Below, one piece after another: positions 1-8,425 of a stretch of DNA of 64,000 nt. Source of the stretch: Marinithermofilum abyssi (GTDB lineage: Bacteria > Bacillota > Bacilli > Thermoactinomycetales > DSM-45169). The notes beneath the pieces are model-generated. The model had not been told where the DNA came from, did not search any database, and worked only from the letters and a program-made list of their open reading frames with translations. Position 1 is the stretch's first letter, and each line of letters starts with the position of its first letter. A program made the position numbers and the translations under genes. The stretch is taken from positions 186,001 through 250,000 of the forward strand of contig NZ_BMHQ01000006.1 of the NCBI RefSeq assembly GCF_014641195.1, read 5' to 3'.

Positions 1-300
1 GGAGCTTCGGGGCTGTTGACAAATCCATTTTCGGGAAGAAGAGAGCACATCTCACAAGGAAAGACCTTTGAACGGCGCACCTAGTGACGGAGCATAGAAC
101 GAGGCACGACCTGGAAATAGCACAATGGTGTGACGGGGGCTGCGGGTACTTGTGCCTGTGAGTGCACACAAGCTTTTCTTCGGCTCGCGCCTTGGTCATC
201 GCACTCAAGGAGGTCGCTCGTTCCAAAGTTACGCTGTGTTTCGAAACGGACAGATTCACATCTGTGACGTCCGGAGAGAGTGCGACGGGTAGCCGATTTT
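1..300. repeat. Dispersed repeat, diverged copy (R1)
   Basis: No convincing gene is seen here. The stretch shares blocks with two other places. GACCTTTGAACG followed by a C/A-rich block and the tail GCGACGGGTAG recur at 38581-38635. The blocks around GCATAG-ACGA-CACGACCTGG and the CTG-GGGT-CTTGT segment recur in reverse orientation at 58620-58720. This suggests a family of non-coding repeats with variable internal deletions. It could be MITE-like or a conserved RNA; the sequence does not decide. Confidence 0.55.
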
Positions 301-332
301 TGCCGTAACTTAAGGGGCTGTTGTCATCCATC

Positions 333-367
333 TAAGAGGCTTCATCCATGGAGTCTCTTTTTTTGCT
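333..367 (+). terminator. Intrinsic terminator
   Basis: A stem of AGAGGCT pairing with AGTCTCT is followed by a run of seven T. It lies just after the repeat at the window start and before spoVID, so it probably ends an upstream transcript or the repeat itself. Confidence 0.55.
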
Positions 368-403
368 CTTATACCGTTGTCCTCTGCAAGCTCCGCCGGA
401 CGG

Positions 404-431
404 GTATATCCTCCCTTTGCCCGCATATAGT
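404..431 (+). promoter_or_regulatory. Possible sigma-E promoter of spoVID
   Basis: GTATATC, a 13-base spacer and CATATAGT resemble the sigma-E -35 and -10 elements (KMATATT and CATACANT). B. subtilis spoVID is transcribed by sigma-E. The match is imperfect, and the leader to the chosen start would be about 170 bases. Confidence 0.3.
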
Positions 432-603
432 TACAGTAAGTCGAAAACCTATGACGGTTCCGCTTGGTAATGCCCTTGGATTTCCCATCTCCTCCCGGTG
501 TGTGATGGGGCTGCTGCGTTTACCGGCAGCAAGGCACAGGGAGACGATGTACGCGGAGTCATTGGTTTTTTCGGTAAACAATGCTTCTGAGGGGGGAAGT
601 TCA

Positions 604-2043
604 TTGACGGGCAGCAATTATAACCAGCTGCGGTTTGACATACTGGAGAAGGTCCGCCTCCAACCCCAGCAACCGGGGATTCAAACCCTCCTGGAACTGG
701 ACCTTTATCCAGATGTCGAAGTGGAGGATCAAGGTACCCATTTGAAAATCCAAGGTTTTCTCCGGCTAAATGGAAAGTACGCAGGAGAAGGAAGTACAGA
801 AAAAGGTGCTGACTATGTTTCGGAAACCAAATCAGAGGGTGCTTTTACTCACTCGGAGCCGATCGCCTACGTAATCCCTGTAGAGATTACCCTTCCGGCC
901 AACCGGGTGGATATGGATCATATCACTTCGGAAATTCAATCCTTCGATTACAAAGTGTTGTCTCCTTTTGAACTGCAGATCGATGCCGTGTTGGTAATCG
1001 ATGGATTACTGGAAGAACCGCAAAAGGAACCCAAAAACGAGGCGGATTATGAAGTGGTGGATCGGTATCAGTTTCCGACCTTCACCGTCCCCAAACAGGG
1101 GGAAGAGGAAGATTCCCAACCATCCAACCATTACGATGATCCGGAAAATTACGAGTTTGTCCATGTGGCGCGTGTGGATGATTCTTCGCCGGAAACAGAG
1201 CCTTCGTCGTTGGATGACGGGGAAGAGGCAAGCCCGTCTTTTTCGGCTGAGGATGCATTATCGTTATCGGATGATCAAGCTGTAACCGCACAACTGTCTA
1301 ATGAGGCGGAAGAGCCGGAAGGACCGCAAGAGCTCCATGAATCCCAAGAGCTCCATGAATCCCAAGAGCTCCATGAATCCCAAGAGCTCCAAGAATTCCA
1401 AGAACTGCAGGACCCGCAAGATCCGCAAGAATCCCACGAAATACAAGAGGATTCCGCGGAGGAATCAACCGAAATCATATCGGAATCGGCGGATGAACAT
1501 GGAACAAATGAAGACGGGGAGGATTCCACGGCCGAACCGACGGACCCTCCGGAAGAAAAATCTTCTAAAAAAGATACCATCGTTGCATTTAAGAAAAAGG
1601 GAGAGAGCTTCAAGGAAGATTGGAAATTCGCCGATCGCTTCCTTCGTCAACCGAATCAAAACGATTTTGTTTTTCGGGAAGGTGCCCCGAACGAGGAAGC
1701 GTCCGATCTTTTACAAGATCAAATCTGGACGGCTCCTGTTCCGGATGAGGATGACGAGCAGATGCAATCCGGCCCCGAACTTCTTGAAACGGAAACGGAG
1801 GAAACGGAATCGGATGATGCTGCGGAGGAAAACAAAGGGAGCCGGTTGGAATGGGCCCGTTGGATACTTGGCGAAGAAGAAGAGAGATTTGTCAAGATGC
1901 GGATGGTGATCGTACAGAAAGAGGATTCCATCGATGGGATCGCCGAGCGGTATAAAGTGTCGGCCAGCAAGATCCTTCATCTGAACAAAATGGAATCGGA
2001 TGTGCTCGAAGAAGGCCAAATTGTCTATATACCTGGACAGTGA
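604..2043 (+). CDS. spoVID: Stage VI sporulation protein D (SpoVID), LysM protein
   Basis: SpoVID is a spore coat morphogenetic protein that encases the forespore; its LysM domain contacts lipid II or peptidoglycan. The TTG start at 604 is chosen because GAGGGGGGAA lies 5-7 bases upstream and the N-terminus then begins like the family, with NYNQLRFDILEKVRL. An ATG at 547 is also open. Residues 1-150 form the beta-rich SpoVID N-domain. A long acidic, low-complexity middle follows, with tandem ELHESQ repeats. The last 45 residues form a LysM domain (KEDSIDGIAERY through GQIVYIPG). The next gene is ysxE, as in B. subtilis. The product is 479 aa. Confidence 0.9.
   Translation: MTGSNYNQLRFDILEKVRLQPQQPGIQTLLELDLYPDVEVEDQGTHLKIQGFLRLNGKYAGEGSTEKGADYVSETKSEGAFTHSEPIAYVIPVEITLPANRVDMDHITSEIQSFDYKVLSPFELQIDAVLVIDGLLEEPQKEPKNEADYEVVDRYQFPTFTVPKQGEEEDSQPSNHYDDPENYEFVHVARVDDSSPETEPSSLDDGEEASPSFSAEDALSLSDDQAVTAQLSNEAEEPEGPQELHESQELHESQELHESQELQEFQELQDPQDPQESHEIQEDSAEESTEIISESADEHGTNEDGEDSTAEPTDPPEEKSSKKDTIVAFKKKGESFKEDWKFADRFLRQPNQNDFVFREGAPNEEASDLLQDQIWTAPVPDEDDEQMQSGPELLETETEETESDDAAEENKGSRLEWARWILGEEEERFVKMRMVIVQKEDSIDGIAERYKVSASKILHLNKMESDVLEEGQIVYIPGQ
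1326..1402 (+). repeat. 18-bp tandem repeat inside spoVID
   Basis: The unit CCATGAATCCCAAGAGCT occurs three times without change, flanked by diverged copies. It encodes ELHESQ repeats that fade into ELQEFQ, ELQDPQ and DPQESHE. The period is six codons, so changes in copy number keep the frame. Confidence 0.9.
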
Positions 2044-2119
2044 AGCTTTCGCCAAGGCCGCTGCCTGCATGATTCATGCGGCGGTGGCTGATTTTTTGGA
2101 TGGAAAGTGAGGGATTGCG

Positions 2120-3193
2120 GTGAAGGTGGATCCGGTTCGTGACAGAAATGTATTGCCGGAGGTGTTTTCCCGGTATGGCTGGTCGCCCCGGCGAGTGGGA
2201 ATGTCTCACGGGTTGATCAAGGTGGATACGGGCAACGGAGTTTACGCTCTGAAAAAAACGGAAGCATCCCCGGAAAAATGTAAATTTTTGTACCGCATTT
2301 TGGAGGACGTCAAGCGGGCAGGTTTTGAGCACATCGTCTCATGGGAGCTCACCCGCTCGGGGGAGCCCTATGTATCGACTTCAGAGGGCACTTGGTATGC
2401 GGCACCCTGGTATGGGGAACGGGTGAAGAAAGGGACCGACTTGCCGATAGAGGAGTTATTGGGACAATTGGCCCGGATTCATCGTTTGTCCCAGCCGGCG
2501 GTGGAAGGGATCGAAGACTTCCGTGTTCAGGCAGATGAGGTGCTGATCAATGAGTGGAAAAAGAAGAAAGAACAGCTGAACGAATTCAGGAACACAGCGG
2601 AAGAACGGGAGTTTCCGTCTCCACTGGACAAAGTATTCAAAGAGCAGGCGGCGCTGCTGGACAAAGCTTTCGGATTTGCGATCCAAGGCATGGAGCGCTT
2701 TGTGGAAACGGACAAAGGTCGTCCTCCCCGTTATACATTGGTGCACTCGCGGGTGCACCCGCAAAATTTGCGGACGGGTGAGCACGGGTGGAAATGGTTC
2801 GATTTTGATCACGCCCAGCTGGACAGTCCGGTTCGGGATATCGCTTCCTTCTTCAGGCGTCTGTTGCCCCCGGGCGAAGGACAGGAAGAAGACTTGGCCT
2901 CCTTGCTTTCTATCTATGAGGATGAGATGAAATTGACGGGGAAAGAGAAAAAATTATTGGCTTTATACCTGGCTTATCCGGAGCGTCCGTACCGTCTGTT
3001 AAAGAAGTACTATGAGGAGCCGAAGGTCTTGGCTGAATCAGCGGCTGTGCACCGGCTGGAAGAGGAAACGGATCGGCTGCAGCTTTTCCAATCCTGGGTG
3101 CGACAGCTGTGGAAGCGGAATCCGGGAAAAGGCACAGGTTCTCGCGAATCCATCACCGTAAGTGAGAAGAAAGCCCCCGCCAAGAAACGGTAA
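2120..3193 (+). CDS. ysxE: YsxE-like spore coat kinase-fold protein (CotS family)
   Basis: This is a 357-aa protein of the CotS/aminoglycoside-phosphotransferase fold, associated with the spore coat in Bacillus. The GTG start at 2120 has AGTGAGGG six bases upstream. A phosphotransferase-like core is visible: HSRVHPQNLR in the catalytic-loop position near residue 213, and FDFDHAQLDSPVRDIA in the metal-binding position. In CotS proteins the true activity is unknown. Its place directly after spoVID reproduces the spoVID-ysxE pair of B. subtilis, which supports the assignment. A terminator follows at 3206. Confidence 0.88.
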   Translation: MKVDPVRDRNVLPEVFSRYGWSPRRVGMSHGLIKVDTGNGVYALKKTEASPEKCKFLYRILEDVKRAGFEHIVSWELTRSGEPYVSTSEGTWYAAPWYGERVKKGTDLPIEELLGQLARIHRLSQPAVEGIEDFRVQADEVLINEWKKKKEQLNEFRNTAEEREFPSPLDKVFKEQAALLDKAFGFAIQGMERFVETDKGRPPRYTLVHSRVHPQNLRTGEHGWKWFDFDHAQLDSPVRDIASFFRRLLPPGEGQEEDLASLLSIYEDEMKLTGKEKKLLALYLAYPERPYRLLKKYYEEPKVLAESAAVHRLEEETDRLQLFQSWVRQLWKRNPGKGTGSRESITVSEKKAPAKKR

Positions 3194-3205
3194 AAGGTAC
3201 TCGAA

Positions 3206-3233
3206 GCACCGGTACGCCGGTGCTGTTTTTTTA
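3206..3233. terminator. Terminator after ysxE, convergent with a small minus-strand gene
   Basis: GCACCGG pairs with CCGGTGC and is followed by TGTTTTTTT. A short A run lies downstream of the minus-strand small gene, so the hairpin may serve both strands. Confidence 0.8.
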
Positions 3234-3245
3234 TTTTAAAAGAAA

Positions 3246-3338
3246 TCACTTTCTGCCTCGTTGGATCAACCAGGTTTCCAAAGCTTTTACTGAAGCTCCC
3301 AGCGCAATCGTCCAAGCAATCACACGCAAGAATTCCAT
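3246..3338 (-). CDS. Small predicted single-span membrane protein, 30 aa
   Basis: The 30-codon frame reads MEFLRVIAWTIALGASVKAL then ETWLIQRGRK. A hydrophobic span covers residues 4-20 and a basic tail ends in RGRK. GAGAAGGTG lies six to seven bases before the ATG, and the gene points toward the terminator at 3206. No family is recognised. The composition is typical of small membrane proteins of spore formers, but no function can be assigned. Confidence 0.55.
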   Translation of the reverse strand: MEFLRVIAWTIALGASVKALETWLIQRGRK

Positions 3339-3655
3339 TAGCCACACCTTCTCTATGGGCATTTGCTATATTTTTCTTCAGGAAAGAGAGTTGCCTTTAT
3401 ACAAATCATATGCAGAAAGGCAACAACGGTGAAGGGCGGATGCGGACATCCCCTATTGTAATCACCCAACCATGATGGTTTAAGAAAAAGGATTTAGTAC
3501 GGGCTGTCACTGATCTTTTGCGGGTATTTTTGTCGAAAAAGGGAACTTATTCGCTGATATCGCCGTTAAAAAGGGTGGACAAGCGATCAGGAAAGGCGCA
3601 AAATAGTAACGTACTGCAGAATGTAGACCGACAATCGAGACGAGGGGGGATATTC

Positions 3656-3817
3656 ATGAACGCGGTGAAATCGACGGTACGCAGCATGTATCGCGGGTTC
3701 ATGATCCTTTTCATCCTGAGCTTCATGCTGTTGAGCACGGTCTTGTTGCTGGCTTTTCTGGCTGACCCGCAGTTGATGTGGGAAAGTGTGCAGCAAGCTT
3801 TCGGCATGGTCCGTTAA
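3656..3817 (+). CDS. Small membrane protein, 53 aa, unknown function
   Basis: The ATG at 3656 is preceded by GAGGGGGGA, a very strong ribosome binding site, so translation should start here and not at the upstream in-frame starts. A single long hydrophobic span (GFMILFILSFMLLSTVLLLAFLA in outline) covers residues 15-37, flanked by a basic N-terminus and a polar tail. A terminator follows at 3855, so it looks like a monocistronic gene. No family is recognised. Confidence 0.7.
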   Translation: MNAVKSTVRSMYRGFMILFILSFMLLSTVLLLAFLADPQLMWESVQQAFGMVR

Positions 3818-3854
3818 GGAATCATACTTTTATTTGTAAACGGATAGTATCTCC

Positions 3855-3887
3855 AAGGAGTTCACCGTGGGCGAACTCCTTTTTTGT
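3855..3887 (+). terminator. Intrinsic terminator
   Basis: AAGGAGTTC pairs with GAACTCCTT and is followed by a T run. It separates the small membrane protein gene from the valS leader. Confidence 0.85.
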
Positions 3888-3895
3888 GGAGACAT

Positions 3896-3925
3896 TTGAC
3901 TTGACGTCGGTGGGAGGGTTAGAAT
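3896..3925 (+). promoter_or_regulatory. Sigma-A promoter of valS
   Basis: TTGACT at 3896 and TAGAAT at 3920 are separated by 18 bases and lie just upstream of the T-box leader. Confidence 0.65.
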
Positions 3926-3929
3926 AGGA

Positions 3930-4190
3930 TAGCGAAAACATCATCAAAAACGGCATGGATGGGGAATAGTAGGCGGTGTACCCTTTTCAGAGAGGAGGCC
4001 CTTGGCTGCGAGGTCTCCAAGGCGAACCCGTCGAAGGTCACCCCGGAGCTGTCCGCCTGAACCGGTCAGTAGGGCGGAACGTACCCAGGCGTTAACGGGC
4101 AGAGCGTACGGCACCGGTTTATCCGATTGTCGTAAATAAAGGTGGTACCGCGGAACACTCCTTCCGTCCTTTGGACAGAGGAGTTTTTTT
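3930..4190 (+). promoter_or_regulatory. T-box riboswitch (valine) with terminator
   Basis: The leader carries the conserved T-box core GGTGGTACCGCGG at 4141-4153, followed by a terminator hairpin (ACTCCT/AGGAGT with a T run) at about 4156-4190. Uncharged tRNA-Val should stabilise the antiterminator and allow valS transcription. The codon GTC at 4037-4039 in the sequence GAAGGTCACC is a plausible specifier for valine; this is inferred from context and not from a folded structure. Confidence 0.92.
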
Positions 4191-4220
4191 ATTTGGAAGA
4201 AAAAACGAAGGAGGTCCAAC

Positions 4221-6875
4221 ATGGCTGAGCAACAGAAGCCCAGTATGCCGTCTGCTTACGATCCGAAACAGGCGGAAGCGAAATGGTATGACTACTGGCT
4301 GAAAGGCGGTTATTTCGAAGCCGGGAAAGATCCCGAGAAGAAACCTTATACCATCGTGATTCCTCCGCCGAACGTGACGGGTAATCTGCATATCGGTCAC
4401 GCGCTCAATAACACCTTGCAGGATATCCTGATCCGTTTCAAGCGGATGGAAGGGTATGACGCCCTTTGGCTGCCGGGGATGGACCACGCCAGTATCGCGA
4501 CGGAAGCCCGGGTGACGGCCAAGCTGAAAGAACAAGGCATCCACCGGCACGATTTGAGCCGGGAGGAGTTTCTGAAGAAAGCTTGGGAGTGGAAAGAGCA
4601 CTACGCCCAAGTCATCCGCAACCAGTGGAGTAAGATGGGGCTGTCTCTCGACTATTCCCGGGAACGGTTTACCATGGACGAAGGGTTGTCCCGTGCGGTG
4701 CGGGAAGTGTTTGTCCGCTTATATGAAAAAGGCTTGATCTACCGGGGCAAATACATTATCAACTGGGATCCCCAAACCCGGACAGCGCTCTCCGATATCG
4801 AAGTGATCTACAAGGAAGTGCAGGGGAAACTGTACCACATGCGCTATCCTCTGAAGGACGGCAGCGGATACATCCAGATTGCCACCACCCGTCCGGAAAC
4901 GATGCTCGGGGATACCGGTGTGGCTGTGCACCCGAAGGATGAGCGGTATAAAGACCTGGTGGGCAAAACGGTGATCCTACCGATCGTCAACCGGGAGATT
5001 CCGATTGTAGCCGATGAATACGTAGATCCGGAGTTCGGGAGCGGTGCGGTAAAAATCACACCGGCTCACGATCCCAACGACTTTGAACTGGGCCGCCGCC
5101 ATGACTTGCCCCAGGTTCTCATCATGGACGAAAGCGGCACCATGAATGAGCATGCGGGACCGTACCAAGGGATGGACCGGTTTGAATGCCGGAAGCGGAT
5201 TGTGAAGGACATGGAAGACGCCGGCGTGCTGGTAAAGGTGGAGGAGCATACCCATTCCGTGGGCCACAGCGAACGCTCCGGCGCCGTCGTGGAGCCGTAT
5301 CTCTCCACCCAGTGGTTCGTAAAGATGAAGCCGCTGGCGGAGAAGGCCATTGAAAATACCCGGTCCGGCAAAGGTGTGCGGTTTGTCCCGGAACGTTTCG
5401 AGAAAATTTATCTCCACTGGATCGAGAACATCCGGGATTGGTGCATTTCCCGGCAACTGTGGTGGGGACATCGGATTCCGGCCTGGTACTGTCAAGAGTG
5501 CGGAGAGACGATCGTGGATCGGCACGATCCGGATACCTGCCCCCATTGCGGAAGCAACGATCTGAAGCAGGAAGAAGACGTGCTGGACACTTGGTTCAGC
5601 TCGGCATTGTGGCCGTTCTCCACATTGGGATGGCCGGAAAACACCGAAGATCTGAAGCGATACTATCCCACCGATGTGCTGGTGACAGGGTATGACATCA
5701 TCTACTTCTGGGTTGCCCGGATGATCTTTACGGCCTTGGAATTCCTGGAAGAAAAGCCGTTCCGGGATGTGCTGATTACAGGATTGGTTCGGGATGCCGA
5801 AGGGCGCAAGATGTCCAAGTCCCTGGGCAACGGCGTGGATCCCATGGATGTGATCGAAAAATACGGGGCCGATGCCATGCGGTTTATGCTGGCCACCGGC
5901 TGCACGCCGGGGAACGACCAGCGTTTCCGTTGGGAACGGGTGGAGTCCGCCCGCAACTTTGCCAATAAGATCTGGAATGCTTCCCGCTTTGCCTTGATGC
6001 ATCTGGAAGGGGTGAAGCAGGAAGAGCTGGAGTTGAACGGACCGTTCTCCACGGCGGATCGCTGGATTTTGCATCGTCTGAACGAAACCGTCGCCGAAGT
6101 GACCCGTCAATTGGGCCGCTATGACTTTAGTGAAGCGGGACAACAATTGTATCGATTCATCTGGGATGATCTGTGCGACTGGTATATCGAGTTTGCCAAA
6201 CTGCCGCTCTATGGTGAGAATGAAGAGGCCAAACGGGTGACGCGTTCCGTGTTGGCCTATGTGCTGGATCAATCTCTGCGGCTGTTGCATCCCTTCATGC
6301 CCTATGTGACGGAGGAGATTTGGCAGCATTTGCCGATTCGCGGCGAGAGCATCACGGTAGCCGACTGGCCGACAGTGAAGGAGGCGTTCCAAGCACCGGA
6401 AGCTGTGAAAGAGATGAAGGTGCTGATCGAAACCATCCGTTCCGTCCGTAACATTCGGGCCGAGATGGAAGTACCGCCGAAGAAGCAGGTGGATCTGATC
6501 ATCCGCGCCGAAACGGATACCCTGCCGGTGTTTCGCAACAATGAACCGGCCATTCGCCGCCTGTGCGGAGTGGAACGCTTCCGGGCTGGAACCGATGTGG
6601 AGCGGCCGGATAAAGCGATGACGGCGGTAGTAACCGGTGCCGAAGTGTTCCTGCCTCTTGAAGGGCTGATCGACATTGAGCAGACCATCGCCAAGCTGGA
6701 AGGGGAGCTGAAAAAGCTGGACAAAGAAGTGGAGCGGGTGGAAAAGAAACTGGCCAACCAAGGTTTTGTGGCCAAAGCCCCTGCCCATATCGTGGAAGAA
6801 GAACGGCGCAAAGGCGAGGAATACCGGGAGAAACGGGAAAAAGTGCGCCAGAGGTTGAAAGAGATCAAAGGCTGA
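4221..6875 (+). CDS. valS: Valine--tRNA ligase
   Basis: Class I aminoacyl-tRNA synthetase of 884 aa that charges tRNA-Val in the cytoplasm. The ATG at 4221 follows AAGGAGGTC. The HIGH signature is seen in [13 protein letters not shown] near residue 56, and KMSKS near 530 in [14 protein letters not shown]. An editing domain lies between them. A zinc knuckle is visible as CQEC and CPHC near residues 424-446. The anticodon-binding domain is followed by a C-terminal coiled coil (about 815-880) that contacts the tRNA, as in all ValRS. The T-box leader controls the gene, and folC follows, as in B. subtilis. Confidence 0.98.
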   Translation: MAEQQKPSMPSAYDPKQAEAKWYDYWLKGGYFEAGKDPEKKPYTIVIPPPNVTGNLHIGHALNNTLQDILIRFKRMEGYDALWLPGMDHASIATEARVTAKLKEQGIHRHDLSREEFLKKAWEWKEHYAQVIRNQWSKMGLSLDYSRERFTMDEGLSRAVREVFVRLYEKGLIYRGKYIINWDPQTRTALSDIEVIYKEVQGKLYHMRYPLKDGSGYIQIATTRPETMLGDTGVAVHPKDERYKDLVGKTVILPIVNREIPIVADEYVDPEFGSGAVKITPAHDPNDFELGRRHDLPQVLIMDESGTMNEHAGPYQGMDRFECRKRIVKDMEDAGVLVKVEEHTHSVGHSERSGAVVEPYLSTQWFVKMKPLAEKAIENTRSGKGVRFVPERFEKIYLHWIENIRDWCISRQLWWGHRIPAWYCQECGETIVDRHDPDTCPHCGSNDLKQEEDVLDTWFSSALWPFSTLGWPENTEDLKRYYPTDVLVTGYDIIYFWVARMIFTALEFLEEKPFRDVLITGLVRDAEGRKMSKSLGNGVDPMDVIEKYGADAMRFMLATGCTPGNDQRFRWERVESARNFANKIWNASRFALMHLEGVKQEELELNGPFSTADRWILHRLNETVAEVTRQLGRYDFSEAGQQLYRFIWDDLCDWYIEFAKLPLYGENEEAKRVTRSVLAYVLDQSLRLLHPFMPYVTEEIWQHLPIRGESITVADWPTVKEAFQAPEAVKEMKVLIETIRSVRNIRAEMEVPPKKQVDLIIRAETDTLPVFRNNEPAIRRLCGVERFRAGTDVERPDKAMTAVVTGAEVFLPLEGLIDIEQTIAKLEGELKKLDKEVERVEKKLANQGFVAKAPAHIVEEERRKGEEYREKREKVRQRLKEIKG

Positions 6876-7084
6876 TCAGGTAAATATTGAAAAGAAATGA
6901 ACATGCTTACCCGCCTGGAAAACGGATTGAGAGTGGTTTGTGGCGGTCTTGTTCTCCCATCCGCCTCTCTTGGAAAAGAGTCGATGGGAGAACGTTGCCA
7001 CACGTGAGGTAGGGTACGACGTTTTATCCCCTTGCACTTTTTCCGCAGGACCGATAAGCTGTTCTTTGTATAGAAGGGTTGAGT
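6876..7084. other. valS-folC intergenic region with a strong hairpin
   Basis: No gene is seen. GTTCTCCCATC near 6951 pairs perfectly with GATGGGAGAAC near 6984, enclosing a second small hairpin (CTCTT/AAGAG). No T run follows, so it is not a standard terminator. It could be an RNA-processing or attenuation element between valS and folC. Confidence 0.45.
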
Positions 7085-8425
7085 ATGATGACGAAACCGT
7101 TTACTAGCATACAGAGTATAATGGATTGGATGCAAAACGGCGGCTGTGCCCGGGGTGTGAAACCCGGACTGGAGCGCATGGAATGGGCTCTGGCCCGGCT
7201 GGGTAACCCTGAACGGCGGCTCAAAGTGATTCACATCGGTGGAACCAATGGTAAGGGTTCCACCGCTGCCATGGTGGCTGCCGTATTGCAACAAGCCGGA
7301 TACCCCGTTGGATTGTTTACTTCCCCTTATATTATGGAATGGAATGAACGAATTCAGCTGGACGGAAAACCGATTCCCGAAGAAGACTTTATCCGTTGGG
7401 CTGAACGTCTCCGTCCGCTCATGGATGAAATGGAGCAAGAGGGGGTTGGCCGCCCCACGGAGTTTGAGTTTTGGACGCTGGTGGCGATCAATTGGTTTGC
7501 GCGGGATGCCGTTCCGTGGTTTGTCGTGTGGGAAGTGGGTCTTGGCGGCCGTTTCGACTCTACCAATGTGGTGCATCCACTCTTATCGGTTATTACGAAC
7601 GTGGGCAAGGATCATACCCAATGGTTGGGCGAGGATATTGCAGAGATCGCTGCGGAAAAAGCGGGCATCATCAAGCCCGGCGTACCGGTGGTGACCGGAT
7701 GTGAAGATGAAAAGGCACTGTCGGTACTCCGGGAAACTGCCCAACAGAAGAACAGCCGCCTGTATGAACTTTCCAGGGACTTCGAAGTCCAGATCATCGC
7801 GCAGGAAGCAGGTCGGCAGATCTTTCATTTCTCCAACTTGTTCCGGGAGTTGCCGCATGTGACCATTCCCTTTACCGGTACCCATCAGGTGAAAAATGGG
7901 GCGATTGCTCTGATGACCTTGGAACTGCTGCGGCAATATTATGCTACGGTCATCGAAGATGAGGACATTTATGCCGGTTTGATGGAAGCGCGGTGGCCGG
8001 GCCGTCTGGAACGGATTTATGACAATCCGGCGGTTCTTCTGGATGGTGCGCACAACCGGGAAGGGGCTCAGGCCTTGGCCCGGGCAGTGGAAGAGTTTTA
8101 CGATTATGATCGGCTGTTTCTGTTGACGGCGGTCATGAAAGATAAACATGTGGACGAGATCCTTAAGCCCTTGGTTCCGCTGGCGGATCACGTGGTGGTC
8201 ACAGAAGCGGGTCAGCCTCGGGATCTGGAGGCGCAAGCCTTGGCAAAGTCCGTCAAATCTATCCGCGAAGACATTCCGGTGGAAGCTGTACCCTCTCCGC
8301 GTGAAGCCTTTCAGCGATTGAAAGAAGCGACGGGAGAAAAAGATCTGATCTTGGTAGCTGGCAGTCTGTTTTTGGTATCCGAAATTCGCAAACAAGTGGT
8401 CGGAAAATCACAGGAATCGGGGTGA
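7085..8425 (+). CDS. folC: Folylpolyglutamate synthase / dihydrofolate synthase
   Basis: A Mur-ligase-fold enzyme that adds glutamate to folates and, in many bacteria, makes dihydrofolate from dihydropteroate. The ATG at 7085 has AGAAGGG six bases upstream; an in-frame TTG at 7079 and an ATG at 7088 are alternatives. The P-loop is HIGGTNGKGSTAAM near residue 50. The family motifs SPYIMEWNERIQL and TNVGKDHTQWLG follow, and LLDGAHNREGAQALA marks the C-terminal domain. The product is 446 aa. It lies downstream of valS, as in B. subtilis, and its stop overlaps the start of murC. Confidence 0.95.
   Translation: MMTKPFTSIQSIMDWMQNGGCARGVKPGLERMEWALARLGNPERRLKVIHIGGTNGKGSTAAMVAAVLQQAGYPVGLFTSPYIMEWNERIQLDGKPIPEEDFIRWAERLRPLMDEMEQEGVGRPTEFEFWTLVAINWFARDAVPWFVVWEVGLGGRFDSTNVVHPLLSVITNVGKDHTQWLGEDIAEIAAEKAGIIKPGVPVVTGCEDEKALSVLRETAQQKNSRLYELSRDFEVQIIAQEAGRQIFHFSNLFRELPHVTIPFTGTHQVKNGAIALMTLELLRQYYATVIEDEDIYAGLMEARWPGRLERIYDNPAVLLDGAHNREGAQALARAVEEFYDYDRLFLLTAVMKDKHVDEILKPLVPLADHVVVTEAGQPRDLEAQALAKSVKSIREDIPVEAVPSPREAFQRLKEATGEKDLILVAGSLFLVSEIRKQVVGKSQESG

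Noticed and set aside
280-603. An N-terminal extension of SpoVID back to 280
   Set aside because: It crosses a terminator and has no ribosome binding site; the family N-terminus fits the start at 604.
3388-3425. A GTTGCCTTT/AAAGGCAAC inverted repeat as a terminator
   Set aside because: It lacks a T run on either strand and has a long loop; no gene ends there.
4977-6788. A long open frame of about 600 codons antisense to valS
   Set aside because: It runs opposite a clear valS gene, has no ribosome binding site and the composition of a shadow frame.
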